A stretch of 64,000 nt of DNA from Pseudomonas azotoformans. GTDB lineage: Bacteria > Pseudomonadota > Gammaproteobacteria > Pseudomonadales > Pseudomonadaceae. Under the pieces are notes generated by a model. It was not told the DNA's origin and ran no database searches. It saw only the letters and a list, made by a program, of their open reading frames with translations. The stretch spans positions 1,240,001 to 1,304,000 of the forward strand of contig NZ_CP014546.1 in assembly GCF_001579805.1 (NCBI RefSeq). Direction: 5' to 3'. Position 1 is the first letter of the stretch. Every line of letters starts with the position of its first letter. Made by a program: the position numbers and the translations under genes. Positions 29,704 through 39,314 of this stretch are shown here, piece by piece.

Positions 29704-29937
29704 TTAGATTGTGCCAGCGCGGCGCAATTCAGCCAGCACGACAGTGATGCCACGCTTGTCGATGATGCGCATGCCTTTAGCAGATACGCGCAGACGGACG
29801 AAACGTTTCTCTTCTTCAACCCAGAAGCGGTGATGCTGCAGGTTCGGCAGGAAACGACGACGGGTTTTGTTATTTGCGTGGGAAATGTTATTCCCAGTCA
29901 CCGGACCCTTACCGGTAACTTGACAGACTCTCGACAT
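29704..29937 (-). CDS. rpmB: 50S ribosomal protein L28
   Basis: A 77-residue protein beginning [20 protein letters not shown], the standard L28 signature, with [11 protein letters not shown] near the end. First gene of rpmB-rpmG. Its leader contains two hairpins (29963-29981 and 30003-30015) and a good sigma-70 promoter at 30086-30114. Confidence 0.97.
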   Translation of the reverse strand: MSRVCQVTGKGPVTGNNISHANNKTRRRFLPNLQHHRFWVEEEKRFVRLRVSAKGMRIIDKRGITVVLAELRRAGTI

Positions 29938-29962
29938 GCCTCAGCCCTCTAAAACCACATGC

Positions 29963-30015
29963 CCAACCCGGCATGGGTTGGCCGCTTAATCTCTCAGTCA
30001 TTTGGCGCCAGGCGC
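29963..30015 (-). promoter_or_regulatory. Structured leader of the rpmB-rpmG mRNA
   Basis: Two hairpins lie in the predicted 5' untranslated region: CCAACCC-GGCAT-GGGTTGG (29963-29981), 25 bases upstream of the rpmB start, and the palindrome GGCGCC-A-GGCGCC (about 30003-30015). Several ribosomal-protein operons use such leaders for feedback control; for L28 this would be an inference. Confidence 0.4.
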
Positions 30016-30085
30016 CGCGTTTCTTTAGGGTCTTACCGGCTACACCTACAAGCGAAGGAACCGGGCCCCTAGAAAAGAGCGCTGC

Positions 30086-30114
30086 TTTATACCAGAAAGA
30101 CCCAGGTGCAACAA
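30086..30114 (-). promoter_or_regulatory. Sigma-70 promoter of rpmB-rpmG
   Basis: On the minus strand TTGTTG (-35) and TATAAA (-10) are separated by exactly 17 bases. Transcription would start near 30079, giving a leader of about 140 bases. Confidence 0.65.
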
Positions 30115-30395
30115 CAGCCAGAGTGTTTTTACTGGCGTAAATCTCGGCGACAGACGCCTGAACCGTTGCCAGGAGGGGCCGCTGTCACAGCCGACCGCTC
30201 GTCGCACAGAATGATTTACAGCGCCCGCGCGCACGATGAAGTGCTCGGCAAAACGCGCTGAGGTGCCATCAAAACAGCATTTGGCGCAAAAGCACAGGCA
30301 AAAATGGGCTAGTCATTTACCAATCAGACCACTACGGTAGGACTTTTCCAGACTGCACTCGCAGATGGGCCTTCGATCTGCAAAGGAAACCGAAC
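30115..30395. other. Intergenic region upstream of the peptide-binding protein gene
   Basis: About 280 bases with no convincing gene. It must hold the promoter of the plus-strand gene at 30396, which is preceded by AAAGGAAACC as ribosome-binding site. No clear palindrome was seen. Confidence 0.5.
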
Positions 30396-31988
30396 ATGCG
30401 CCTCGCTGCCCTACCGCTATTGCTCGCCCCTCTTTTTATCGCGCCGCTGGCCTCTGCCGCCAGCAACCTGAGCGTCTGCACCGAGGCCAGCCCCGAAGGT
30501 TTCGATGTGGTGCAATACAACTCGCTGACCACCACCAACGCCTCGGCCGATGTGCTGATGAACCGCCTGGTGGACTACGACGCGGCCAGCGGCAAACTGG
30601 TGCCCAGCCTGGCGGACAGCTGGGAAGTCTCGCCGGATGGCCTGACCTATACCTTCAAGCTGCACCCGGATGTGAAATTCCACCGTACCGAATACTTCAC
30701 CCCCAGCCGTACCCTGACCGCCGAAGACGTGCGCTTCAGCTTCGAGCGCATGCTCGACCCGGCCAACCCCTGGCACAAGATCGCCCAGAGTGGCTTCCCC
30801 CATGCGCAATCGTTGCAACTGCCGACGCTGGTCAAGAAAATCGACGCTCTTGACCCGCTGACCGCGCGCTTCACCCTGGACCACGCCGACTCTACCTTCC
30901 TCGCGGCCCTGAACATGGGTTTTGCCTCGATCTACCCGGCGGAATACGCCGACAAACTGCTCAAGGCCGGCACGCCGGAGAAGCTCAACAGCCAGCCGAT
31001 CGGTACCGGGCCGTTCATCTTCAGTCGTTTTCAGAAAGATGCAGTGGTGCGCTACAAGGCCAACCCGGACTACTTCGCCGGCAAACCGGCTGTGGATAAC
31101 TTGATCTTCGCCATCACCCCGGACGCCAACGTGCGCCTGCAAAAACTGCATCGCGACGAGTGCCAGATTGCCCTGTCTCCCAAGCCGTTGGATGTGGGTG
31201 AAGCCGAAAAGGACCCAGCGCTCAAGGTGGAGAAAACCGCCGCCTTCATGACCGCCTTCGTGGCCATCAACAGCCAGCACCCGCCTCTGGACAAGCCCGA
31301 AGTGCGCCAGGCAATCAACCTGGCGTTCGACAAGGGCAGCTACCTCAAGGCCGTATTTGAAGGCACCGCCGAAGCCGCCAACGGCCCCTACCCGCCTAAC
31401 ACCTGGAGCTACGCCAAGGACCTGCCGGGTTATCCACAGGACCTCGCCAAGGCCAAGGCACTGCTGGATCGCGCCGGGCTCAAGGACGGTTTCAAGACCA
31501 CGATCTGGACCCGCCCCACCGGCAGCCTGCTGAACCCCAACCCGAACCTCGGCGCACAGCTGTTACAGGCTGACCTGGCCAAGGTCGGCATCCAGGCCGA
31601 GATCCGCGTGATCGAATGGGGCGAGCTGATCCGCCGCGCCAAGGCCGGCGAACACGACCTGCTGTTCATGGGCTGGGCCGGCGACAACGGCGACCCGGAT
31701 AACTTCCTGACCCCGCAGTTCTCCTGCGCGGCGGTGAAGCCCGGCACCAACTTCGCCCGCTACTGCGACCCCGCGCTGGACAAGCTGATCAGCGCTGGCA
31801 AGACCACCAGCGAGCAAGGCGTACGCAGCAAGCTCTACCAGCAGGCCCAGGCGCAGATCCAGCAACAGGCACTGTGGTTGCCGCTCGCGCACCCGACCGC
31901 GTTTGCCCTGGCCCGCAAGAATGTCGAGGGCTACCAGGTGAGCCCGTTCGGGCGCCAGGATTTTTCGAACGTTAGCGTCAAGCCCTAA
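30396..31988 (+). CDS. ABC transporter peptide-binding protein (DppA/OppA family)
   Basis: A 530-residue periplasmic binding protein. The signal peptide (MRLAALPLLLAPLFIAPLASA-AS) and SBP family 5 features are clear: LVPSLADSWEVSPDGLTYTFKL, FHRTEYF, and PIGTGPFIFSRF. It most resembles dipeptide-binding DppA. No permease or ATPase genes are adjacent, so it probably serves a transporter encoded elsewhere, as does PA5317 in P. aeruginosa, one of several DppA-type proteins. The real ligand is unknown. Confidence 0.9.
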   Translation: MRLAALPLLLAPLFIAPLASAASNLSVCTEASPEGFDVVQYNSLTTTNASADVLMNRLVDYDAASGKLVPSLADSWEVSPDGLTYTFKLHPDVKFHRTEYFTPSRTLTAEDVRFSFERMLDPANPWHKIAQSGFPHAQSLQLPTLVKKIDALDPLTARFTLDHADSTFLAALNMGFASIYPAEYADKLLKAGTPEKLNSQPIGTGPFIFSRFQKDAVVRYKANPDYFAGKPAVDNLIFAITPDANVRLQKLHRDECQIALSPKPLDVGEAEKDPALKVEKTAAFMTAFVAINSQHPPLDKPEVRQAINLAFDKGSYLKAVFEGTAEAANGPYPPNTWSYAKDLPGYPQDLAKAKALLDRAGLKDGFKTTIWTRPTGSLLNPNPNLGAQLLQADLAKVGIQAEIRVIEWGELIRRAKAGEHDLLFMGWAGDNGDPDNFLTPQFSCAAVKPGTNFARYCDPALDKLISAGKTTSEQGVRSKLYQQAQAQIQQQALWLPLAHPTAFALARKNVEGYQVSPFGRQDFSNVSVKP

Positions 31989-32007
31989 GCTGCAAGCTGC
32001 AAGCCCT

Positions 32008-32038
32008 AAGCTGCAAGCCCACTTGAGGCTTGCAGCTT
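32008..32038. terminator. Hairpin between convergent binding-protein and radC genes
   Basis: Perfect 12-bp stem AAGCTGCAAGCC / GGCTTGCAGCTT with an 8-base or smaller loop, inside a stretch with repeated 'agctgcaagc' copies (31988-32050). There is no strong T-run. It probably ends transcription of both convergent genes and is a repeat type common in fluorescent pseudomonads. Confidence 0.6.
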
Positions 32039-32059
32039 CAACCTTGCAGCTGCTCCCCC

Positions 32060-32734
32060 CTACATCCACCCATACTCCGCCATCGACAGTGGATCGCCAT
32101 CCCCCACGATGATGTGATCCAACACCCGCACATCCACCACCTCCAAGGCTTTTTGCAGCAGCTTGGTCAATTTTCGATCAGCCGCACTCGGCTCAAGGCT
32201 GCCGGAAGGATGGTTGTGACACAGGATCAACGCCGCTGCGTTGTACGCCAGGGCACGCTTGACCACTTGCCGGGGATAGACCACCGCCGTATCGATGGTG
32301 CCCTGGGACAACGCCTCGAAACCCAGCACCCGGTGTTTTGAGTCGAGAAACAGGCAGCCGAAGGTCTCATGCGGCTCATGGCGCAACAGTGCCTTGAGGT
32401 AATCCCGCACGGCCACCGGGCTTTCCAGCACCGAATCCTGGCGCAGGCGCTCGGCCATGTGGCGCCGGGCCATTTCCAGCACCGCCTGCAACTGGGCGAA
32501 CTTTGCCGGCCCCAGCCCCAATTGCTGGCTGAACAGCGCCTGACTGGCCTCCAGCAACGGGCGCAAGCCGCCAAATTGCGCCAACAGATGGCGCGCCAGG
32601 TCCACCGCGCTACGACCGGAAACCCCGGTACGCAGGAAGATCGCCAGCAACTCGGCATCCGACAGACTCGCTGCGCCCCATTCCAAAAGCTTTTCCCGGG
32701 GCCGCTCTGCCACCGGCCAATCGCGAATACTCAT
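32060..32734 (-). CDS. radC: JAB/MPN domain protein RadC
   Basis: A 224-residue protein: helix-hairpin-helix-like N-terminal region ([18 protein letters not shown]) and a JAMM metalloprotease-like core with [14 protein letters not shown]. The chosen ATG at 32734 follows GAGGGAGGT; the frame stays open further upstream without a good site. Despite its name, a direct DNA-repair function for RadC is not supported in E. coli. Divergent from coaBC. Confidence 0.93.
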   Translation of the reverse strand: MSIRDWPVAERPREKLLEWGAASLSDAELLAIFLRTGVSGRSAVDLARHLLAQFGGLRPLLEASQALFSQQLGLGPAKFAQLQAVLEMARRHMAERLRQDSVLESPVAVRDYLKALLRHEPHETFGCLFLDSKHRVLGFEALSQGTIDTAVVYPRQVVKRALAYNAAALILCHNHPSGSLEPSAADRKLTKLLQKALEVVDVRVLDHIIVGDGDPLSMAEYGWM

Positions 32735-32891
32735 CCCACCTCCCTCTCCATATGCACCATGGCATGTGCGTCGCTGTTGCCTGACGGACGCTGTGTTATC
32801 GTAGGCCCTCTTTTTTGCGTGTGATTTCCCCTGGGGAGGGGGCATCGCAGGCGTCACTGAACTGGCATCACTGAACTGGAAAGGCAAACCA

Positions 32892-34100
32892 ATGCAGCGT
32901 CTGTATCGGAAACGCATCGTTCTCGGCGTTGGCGGCGGCATTGCCGCCTACAAGAGCGCAGAACTGGTTCGCAGGCTCCTGGACCAAGGCGCCGAAGTGC
33001 GCGTGGTCATGACCCGCGGTGGCAGTGAGTTCATCACCCCGCTGACCATGCAAGCGCTGTCCGGCCACCCGGTTCACCTGGACCTGCTGGACCCGGCAGC
33101 CGAAGCCGCTATGGGCCATATCGAGTTGGCCAAATGGGCCGACCTGGTACTGATCGCCCCGGCCACCGCCGACCTGATCGCCCGCCTGGCCCAAGGCATC
33201 GCCGATGACCTGCTGACCACCCTGGTACTGGCCACCGACGCCACCGTCGCCATCGCCCCGGCCATGAACCAGGCCATGTGGCGCGACCCGGCCACCCAGG
33301 CCAACACCCAGCTCCTGCAAAGCCGTGGCCTCAAGGTGTTCGGCCCGGCGTCCGGCAGCCAAGCCTGCGGTGACGTCGGCATGGGCCGCATGCTTGAAGC
33401 CACCGACCTCGCACTCTGTGCGGCGGACTGCTTCCAACACCTGGCCCTGACCGGCAAGCACGTGCTGATCACCGCCGGCCCGACCCAGGAAAATATCGAC
33501 CCGGTGCGCTACATCACCAACCATAGCTCAGGAAAAATGGGCTTTGCTTTGGCTGAAGCGGCGGTCGAGGCAGGCGCGCGCGTCACCCTGATCACCGGCC
33601 CGGTGCATTTGCCGACCCCGGATCGGGTCACGCGAATCGACGTAGTCAGCGCCCGCGACATGCTGGCAGCCTGTGAGGCGGCCATTCCGTGCGACCTGTT
33701 CATCGCCTCGGCAGCGGTTGCGGACTACCGCCCGGAAGTGGTCGCCCCGCAAAAGCTTAAGAAGGACCCTACAAGCGGCGACGGCCTGCTCCTGCAAATG
33801 GTGCGCAATCCAGACATCCTGGCCACCATTGCCACCCGTGCGGACCGTCCGTTCAGTGTCGGCTTCGCCGCCGAGACCGAGCATTTGCTGGACTACGCCG
33901 CACGCAAATTGAAAGACAAAAACCTCGACCTGATCGTTGCCAATGATGTCGCCAACCCGAGCATCGGCTTCAACAGCGAGGAAAATGCCTGCAGCGTGAT
34001 CGACCGCGACCTGCACGCCACCCTTTTCGCCCAGACCAGCAAGGGCAAGATTGCCCGCCAACTGATCTCTTTTATCGCCCAACGGCTGAACCAGGTTTAA
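32892..34100 (+). CDS. coaBC: Bifunctional phosphopantothenoylcysteine decarboxylase / phosphopantothenate-cysteine ligase
   Basis: A 402-residue fusion for two steps of coenzyme A synthesis. The N-terminal CoaC flavoprotein domain (residues 1-185) has the opening [13 protein letters not shown] and the PAMNQAMW motif; the C-terminal CoaB domain has ITAGPTQE and NHSSGKMG. Start follows GGAAAGGC. Two copies of ACTGAACTGG lie just before the gene (32856-32879). Followed by dut after 5 bases, so the two are co-transcribed. Confidence 0.97.
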   Translation: MQRLYRKRIVLGVGGGIAAYKSAELVRRLLDQGAEVRVVMTRGGSEFITPLTMQALSGHPVHLDLLDPAAEAAMGHIELAKWADLVLIAPATADLIARLAQGIADDLLTTLVLATDATVAIAPAMNQAMWRDPATQANTQLLQSRGLKVFGPASGSQACGDVGMGRMLEATDLALCAADCFQHLALTGKHVLITAGPTQENIDPVRYITNHSSGKMGFALAEAAVEAGARVTLITGPVHLPTPDRVTRIDVVSARDMLAACEAAIPCDLFIASAAVADYRPEVVAPQKLKKDPTSGDGLLLQMVRNPDILATIATRADRPFSVGFAAETEHLLDYAARKLKDKNLDLIVANDVANPSIGFNSEENACSVIDRDLHATLFAQTSKGKIARQLISFIAQRLNQV

Positions 34101-34105
34101 TTTCC

Positions 34106-34561
34106 ATGCACGCTTTGCAAGCCAAGATCCTCGACCCACGCATCGGTAACGAATTCCCACTGCCGGCCTACGCCACGCCAGGCTCCGCCGGCCTGGACCT
34201 GCGCGCCATGCTCAAGGAAGACACCGTCCTTGAACCGGGCCAGACCCTCCTGATTCCGACCGGCCTGTCGATCTACGTGGGCGACCCTGGCCTGGCGGCG
34301 CTGATCCTGCCGCGCTCCGGCCTGGGCCACAAACACGGCATCGTGCTGGGCAACCTGGTCGGCCTGATCGACTCGGACTACCAGGGCGAACTGATGGTGT
34401 CGTGCTGGAACCGTGGCCAGACCGCCTTCAACATCGCCGTCGGCGAGCGTATTGCCCAACTGGTCCTGGTGCCAGTGGTGCAGGCGCACTTCGAACTGGT
34501 AGAGGAATTCGATGAAACCCAACGCGGCGCAGGCGGTTTTGGGCATTCCGGCAGTCACTGA
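34106..34561 (+). CDS. dut: dUTP diphosphatase
   Basis: A 151-residue trimeric dUTPase that hydrolyses dUTP to dUMP. All five motifs can be traced, including [27 protein letters not shown] and the final [10 protein letters not shown]. It follows coaBC after 5 bases; a hairpin at 34573-34598 ends the unit. Confidence 0.97.
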   Translation: MHALQAKILDPRIGNEFPLPAYATPGSAGLDLRAMLKEDTVLEPGQTLLIPTGLSIYVGDPGLAALILPRSGLGHKHGIVLGNLVGLIDSDYQGELMVSCWNRGQTAFNIAVGERIAQLVLVPVVQAHFELVEEFDETQRGAGGFGHSGSH

Positions 34562-34572
34562 CTAAGCTGAAC

Positions 34573-34598
34573 CTGGCCGGGCGCCGTTGCCCGGCCAG
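34573..34598 (+). terminator. Hairpin after dut
   Basis: CTGGCCGGGC-GCCGTT-GCCCGGCCAG is a perfect 10-bp GC-rich stem 12 bases after the dut stop. No T-run follows, so it may pause or protect the RNA rather than act as a full terminator. Confidence 0.55.
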
Positions 34599-34825
34599 AC
34601 GCCACCGCTGGGCTTTTCAGGACGAAGAATGCGCGGATTTTATCAGCGAGATTTCTCCATAGAAATCAAAGCATTACGCAGACATCAAGACGGAGCCAGC
34701 GCTCCGATGGCATTTTTGCACCACGAACTCTCTGCCGAAAACACCGTCATACCCTTCAGTTTGAGCCTGCCGGTCAGCCACATTAAGGCCAGCCTTGCCC
34801 CTTTCAGATGGAGTTTCCCCCCGCG

Positions 34826-36224
34826 ATGAGTACCGCAGCCCGCGTAGCCCCGACATTCCCCGACAGCATCTTTCGCGCCTATGACATCCGTGGCGTGGTG
34901 CCCAAGACCCTGACGGCCGAAACCGCCTACTGGATTGGCCGTGCCATCGGCTCCCAGAGCCTGGCCCCAGGACGAGCCGAACGTTTCGGTCGGCCGTGAC
35001 GGTCGCCTGTCCGGCCCGGAGTTGGTGGAGCAACTGATCCAGGGCCTGGCCGACAGCGGTTGCCATGTCAGCGATGTGGGCCTGGTGCCGACGCCCGCGC
35101 TGTATTACGCCGCCAACGTCCTGGCCGGCAAGTCCGGGGTGATGCTGACCGGCAGCCATAACCCGTCGGATTACAACGGCTTCAAGATCGTCATCGCTGG
35201 CGACACCCTGGCCAATGAACAGATCCAGGCCTTGCACGACCGCCTGAAAAACAACGATCTGACCAGCGGCAAGGGCACCATCACCCAAGTCGACATCCTG
35301 CAACGCTACTCTGATGAAATCACCCGTGACGTCAAACTCGCGCGCCGCCTCAAAGTGGTGGTGGATTGCGGCAACGGCGCGGCTGGCGTGATCGCCCCGC
35401 AGCTGCTCGAAGCCCTGAACTGCGAAGTGATCCCGTTGTTCTGTGAAGTCGACGGCCACTTCCCCAACCACCACCCGGACCCAGGCAAGCCGGAAAACCT
35501 GGTGGACCTGATCGCCAAGGTCAAGGAAACCGGGGCTGACGTCGGCTTGGCCTTTGACGGTGACGGCGACCGCGTCGGCGTGGTGACTGAGACCGGCGAG
35601 ATCGTGTTCCCCGACCGCCTGCTGATGCTGTTTGCCCGCGACGTGGTGGCGCGCAACGCCAACGCCGAGATCATCTTCGACGTGAAGTGCACCCGCCGCC
35701 TCACGCCACTGATCAAGGAATATGGCGGTCGCCCGCTAATGTGGAAGACCGGTCACTCGTTGATCAAAAAGAAAATGAAGGAAACCGGCGCGCTGTTGGC
35801 CGGCGAAATGAGCGGCCACGTGTTCTTCAAGGAGCGCTGGTTCGGCTTTGACGACGGTATTTACAGCGCCGCGCGGTTGCTGGAGATCCTCAGCAAGGAA
35901 AAATCCACGGCTGAAGAGCTGTTCCAGACCTTCCCGAACGATATTTCTACGCCAGAGATCAATATCCATGTGACCGAGGAGAGCAAATTCAGCATCATTG
36001 ACGCACTGCACGATGCGCAATGGGGCGAAGGCGCCAACCTGACCACCATTGATGGTGTGCGAGTCGATTACGCCAAAGGCTGGGGCCTGGTTCGCGCGTC
36101 CAACACCACTCCGGTGCTGGTCCTGCGTTTCGAGGCGGATACCGAGGCTGAGTTGCAGCGCATCAAGGACGTGTTCCACGCCCAGTTGAAACGTGTTGCC
36201 CCTGATCTCCAATTACCGTTCTGA
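34826..36224 (+). pseudogene. algC: Phosphomannomutase/phosphoglucomutase AlgC, interrupted by one extra base
   Basis: After removal of one base this is a 465-residue AlgC, matching the standard length. It makes mannose-1-P for alginate and glucose-1-P for LPS and rhamnolipid synthesis. The frame from ATG 34826 (MSTAARVAPTFPDSIFRAYD) reads to GSQSLA, then breaks in GGCCCC at 34963-34968; the rest continues as QDEPNVSVGRDGRLSG in the +1 frame. The phosphoserine loop TGSHNPSDYNG, metal loop DGDGDR and sugar loop GEMSGH are intact. Loss of AlgC would be costly, so the extra base is probably a sequence error. No long N-terminal extension, as reported for some AlgC proteins, is encoded upstream. 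Confidence 0.92.
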
Positions 36225-36243
36225 TTTTTTACCGGAGCCCTGA

Positions 36244-37149
<906 letters not shown>

Positions 37150-37156
37150 CGGCTAC

Positions 37157-37208
37157 AAACAAAAAGGCCCCGCTCAATCTGATTGAGCGGGGCCTTTTTA
37201 TTTGTGGC
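37157..37208 (+). repeat. Left 52-bp direct repeat containing the argB terminator
   Basis: The 52 bases from AAACAAAAAGG to TTTGTGGC recur without a mismatch at 39263-39314. They contain a perfect terminator: AAAAAGGCCCCGCTCAATC / GATTGAGCGGGGCCTTTTT. The match stops sharply at both ends. The two copies bound the AbiE-like island. Confidence 0.95.
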
Positions 37209-37224
37209 AGGCGTTATCGAAATC

Positions 37225-37344
37225 TGATTGATTTCACTACTAATCGATTTTCAACATTCGCTGAAATTATTAATTTCAGTGAAAATTCTCGACAGATTTC
37301 ACTGCTTTGGTTATTTTCAGCACTTGTTGAAAATGGTGAAATCA
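37225..37344 (+). promoter_or_regulatory. Operator/promoter region of the AbiE-like operon
   Basis: In 120 AT-rich bases the pentamer TTTCA or its complement TGAAA occurs many times, including the palindrome CTGAAAT-TATTA-ATTTCAG (about 37260-37278) and the facing pair GATTTCAC ... GTGAAATC. AbiEi antitoxins repress their own promoter by binding inverted repeats, so this looks like the autoregulatory site array. Confidence 0.6.
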
Positions 37345-38403
37345 ATGAAAGAGTTCGAAATCCGCTCAAGGGATGCCCTGCGAAATCTCCTGAGCAAAGT
37401 GCCGATCCTCAAGATTGAAAACCTGAAACTGCCTTCACCTTCAGAGGGGTGGACGCCCGACTGCATTGTCGAGATAACCGTCTCGGGAAGGTCGCATGCT
37501 CTGGTCTGCGAGGTAATAGCAAGCGGCCAACCCAGATTTATAAGTGCGGCGATACTTCGGCTTCGCGACTATTTGAACAAACAGCGGACACAGGCAACGC
37601 CCGTTGTGGTCGCGCCTTATCTGTCGCCCATTGCCAGACAGGCATGCCGGGAAAGAGAGGTGGGGTATCTGGATCTGGAGGGCAATGCGTGGATCTCGTT
37701 CGGTGGCGTATCCATTGACCATCAAGTCGCTGACAAGCCGTCCTCAGAACGCAGAGAGCTGAAGTCTTTCTTCAAACCAAAGTCAGCACAGATCATACGC
37801 ACGATGCTTCGAGATCCGGGCCGAGCCTGGCGCGTGGTCGAACTGTCCGAAGCTGCCGGAGCGAGCCTGGGGCAAGTCAGTAATGTCCGAACAGCACTCC
37901 TGAATAGAGAATGGGCCCGGACGACAAACGATGGCGTAAACCTATCCGACCCTCAATCTCTCCTAGACGCTTGGGCCGAGACATACGAGCCTCCAGCAGG
38001 AGACCGTAAATTCTTCTATACCGCCTTGCACGGTAGAGCATTGGAAAATGCGGCGCGTAACGCCATTGGAGAAATAAGCGGCGGGCACGCGCTTTTTTCG
38101 TCTTTTTCTGCCGCCCAATGGCTCGCCCCCTATGCCCGTATCAATACGAATTACTTTTTTGCCGACCGTGAAGGGTTAGAGAGGCTGGTCAAAGCATTAC
38201 AGTTGGTTCCCGCATCAACGGGAGAAAACGTAGTGATCACCTTACCCAAAGAGGAAGGGCTTCTACTCGACGCCATTGAACCCGCACCGGGTGCCATATG
38301 TACCAGCCTGGTTCAGACCTACCTGGATCTATCAGTTGCAGGAGAGCGCGGGAAAGAAGCTGCCGAATACTTGAGACAGGAAAAACTGACATGGTCTCGT
38401 TAG
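37345..38403 (+). CDS. AbiEi-like type IV antitoxin / transcriptional regulator
   Basis: A 352-residue protein from ATG 37345 (a GGTGAA lies upstream; an ATG at 37333 is possible). Residues 35-125 look like an endonuclease-type fold: PDCIVEI (D39), ALVCEVIASGQPRF (E56) and VVVAPYLSPIARQAC, then GYLDLEGNAWISF. Where an active nuclease would have E-x-K there is E-V-I, so this domain is probably inactive. Residues 147-205 form a winged helix (RAWRVVELSEAAGASLGQVSNVR). The C-terminal part is AbiEi-like. It is translated just before, and overlaps, the AbiEii-like gene, matching antitoxin-first order. Function inferred: repress the operon and counteract the toxin. Confidence 0.75.
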   Translation: MKEFEIRSRDALRNLLSKVPILKIENLKLPSPSEGWTPDCIVEITVSGRSHALVCEVIASGQPRFISAAILRLRDYLNKQRTQATPVVVAPYLSPIARQACREREVGYLDLEGNAWISFGGVSIDHQVADKPSSERRELKSFFKPKSAQIIRTMLRDPGRAWRVVELSEAAGASLGQVSNVRTALLNREWARTTNDGVNLSDPQSLLDAWAETYEPPAGDRKFFYTALHGRALENAARNAIGEISGGHALFSSFSAAQWLAPYARINTNYFFADREGLERLVKALQLVPASTGENVVITLPKEEGLLLDAIEPAPGAICTSLVQTYLDLSVAGERGKEAAEYLRQEKLTWSR

Positions 38404-39260
38404 TCCCTCAAGAACCCCAGTCTGCTTCAGATTATGACGACAGAACCACGACCGCCGTGAAAGCAGTGTTAGTGGAAATCGGTCAAATCCTCGGCTCTTT
38501 CAAAGGAAAGTTTGCAGTGATCGGCGGAGCAGTGCCTTGGCTTCTGCTTGCGAATGACGATATGCAACACGTTGGAACCCTTGATGTCGATTTGAGCCTG
38601 AACGCAGAAGCACTGGGTGATGGCGAATACGCGACATTGATCGAAGCACTGATGGGCAACGGGTATCAACAGAGAGGAGCGCTTCGCAGATTCCAACTCG
38701 TTCGCCAGGTGCCCGCGGAGGACGGCGGACCGGCGATAGATGTGATCATGGACTTCTTGATGCCGCGTGACGCCGAAATCATCCAGAACAAACCTCCTAT
38801 CCTCAACGACTTTGCTGTTCAGCGTGCTGACGGTGCCGACTTGGCAATGCGCTTCTACCAAATGGTTGCCATTGAGGGTCCCATGCCCACGGGTGGGAAA
38901 AATCGCGTAGAAGTCGCCGTATGTTCTATCCCCGCACTCTTGGCAATGAAGGGGTATGCGCTGAATGGAAGGCACAAACAGAAGGACGCCTATGACATCT
39001 ACTACTCCGTCCGCAACTTTCCCGACGGTGTCGAAGCGCTCGCAGAGGAATGTCGATCAGTGCTTGAAACGGGCAGCGGAGAGCAGGGATTTCAGTTCAT
39101 CGGAGAAAAATTTGCTACCCATGATGGCTATGGCCCGACGGCGGTAAGACGATTCGTCGAAGACAGCCAGATTCTGGGAGGTCGCACACCAGACCAATGG
39201 CAGCAAGATGCTTTTGGGCAGGTGGATACCTTATTGCGCGCCTTACGACTTCGGGACTAA
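38391..39260 (+). CDS. AbiEii-like nucleotidyltransferase toxin
   Basis: A 289-residue protein; the ATG at 38391 follows GACAGG and overlaps the antitoxin gene by 13 bases. It carries the polymerase-beta nucleotidyltransferase signature GG(45-46) ... TLDVD (acidic D65, D67) with a third acidic position in IDVIMDF (D117 or D121), and the AbiEii/DUF1814 motif K187-x6-R194-x3-KD(198-199)-xx-D202. Related MenT/AbiEii toxins transfer nucleotides to tRNA or other targets and stop growth, which aborts phage infection. Substrate not known here. Followed directly by the second terminator copy. Confidence 0.8.
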   Translation: MVSLVPQEPQSASDYDDRTTTAVKAVLVEIGQILGSFKGKFAVIGGAVPWLLLANDDMQHVGTLDVDLSLNAEALGDGEYATLIEALMGNGYQQRGALRRFQLVRQVPAEDGGPAIDVIMDFLMPRDAEIIQNKPPILNDFAVQRADGADLAMRFYQMVAIEGPMPTGGKNRVEVAVCSIPALLAMKGYALNGRHKQKDAYDIYYSVRNFPDGVEALAEECRSVLETGSGEQGFQFIGEKFATHDGYGPTAVRRFVEDSQILGGRTPDQWQQDAFGQVDTLLRALRLRD

Positions 39261-39262
39261 TA

Positions 39263-39314
39263 AAACAAAAAGGCCCCGCTCAATCTGATTGAGCGGGGCC
39301 TTTTTATTTGTGGC
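39263..39314 (+). repeat. Right 52-bp direct repeat; terminator of the AbiE-like operon
   Basis: Exact copy of 37157-37208. It starts 2 bases after the toxin stop codon and acts as its terminator. The sequence beyond it (a REP palindrome, then pyrE) is probably what originally followed argB. Confidence 0.95.

Larger units (their letters stand above)
37157..39314. mobile_element. Accessory island: AbiE-like toxin-antitoxin pair between terminator duplications
   Basis: A 2.1-kb unit inserted between argB and pyrE. It holds only two genes and their control region, both on the plus strand, and is flanked by identical 52-bp direct repeats (37157-37208 and 39263-39314). Its non-coding part is much richer in A+T than the surroundings. 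No integrase, transposase or conjugation gene is present, so it was moved by something acting in trans, by recombination between homologous terminators, or by transformation. The island claim rests on the repeats, the gene type and composition. Confidence 0.78.

Noticed and set aside
30046..30234. Possible small gene (62 codons) before the peptide-binding protein
   Set aside because: It overlaps the rpmB promoter, has no ribosome-binding site and an arginine/serine-rich, unprotein-like composition.
32855..32880. Tandem ACTGAACTGG copies before coaBC as a regulatory site
   Set aside because: Only two 10-base copies separated by 4 bases; more likely a small local duplication than an operator.
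34562..34825. Long N-terminal extension of algC into the dut-algC gap
   Set aside because: The gap is only 264 bases, contains stops and a hairpin, and shows no extended AlgC sensor domain.
37157..39314. Island as a classical insertion sequence or integron cassette
   Set aside because: No transposase or integrase, no terminal inverted repeats, and a 52-bp duplication is far longer than usual target duplications.
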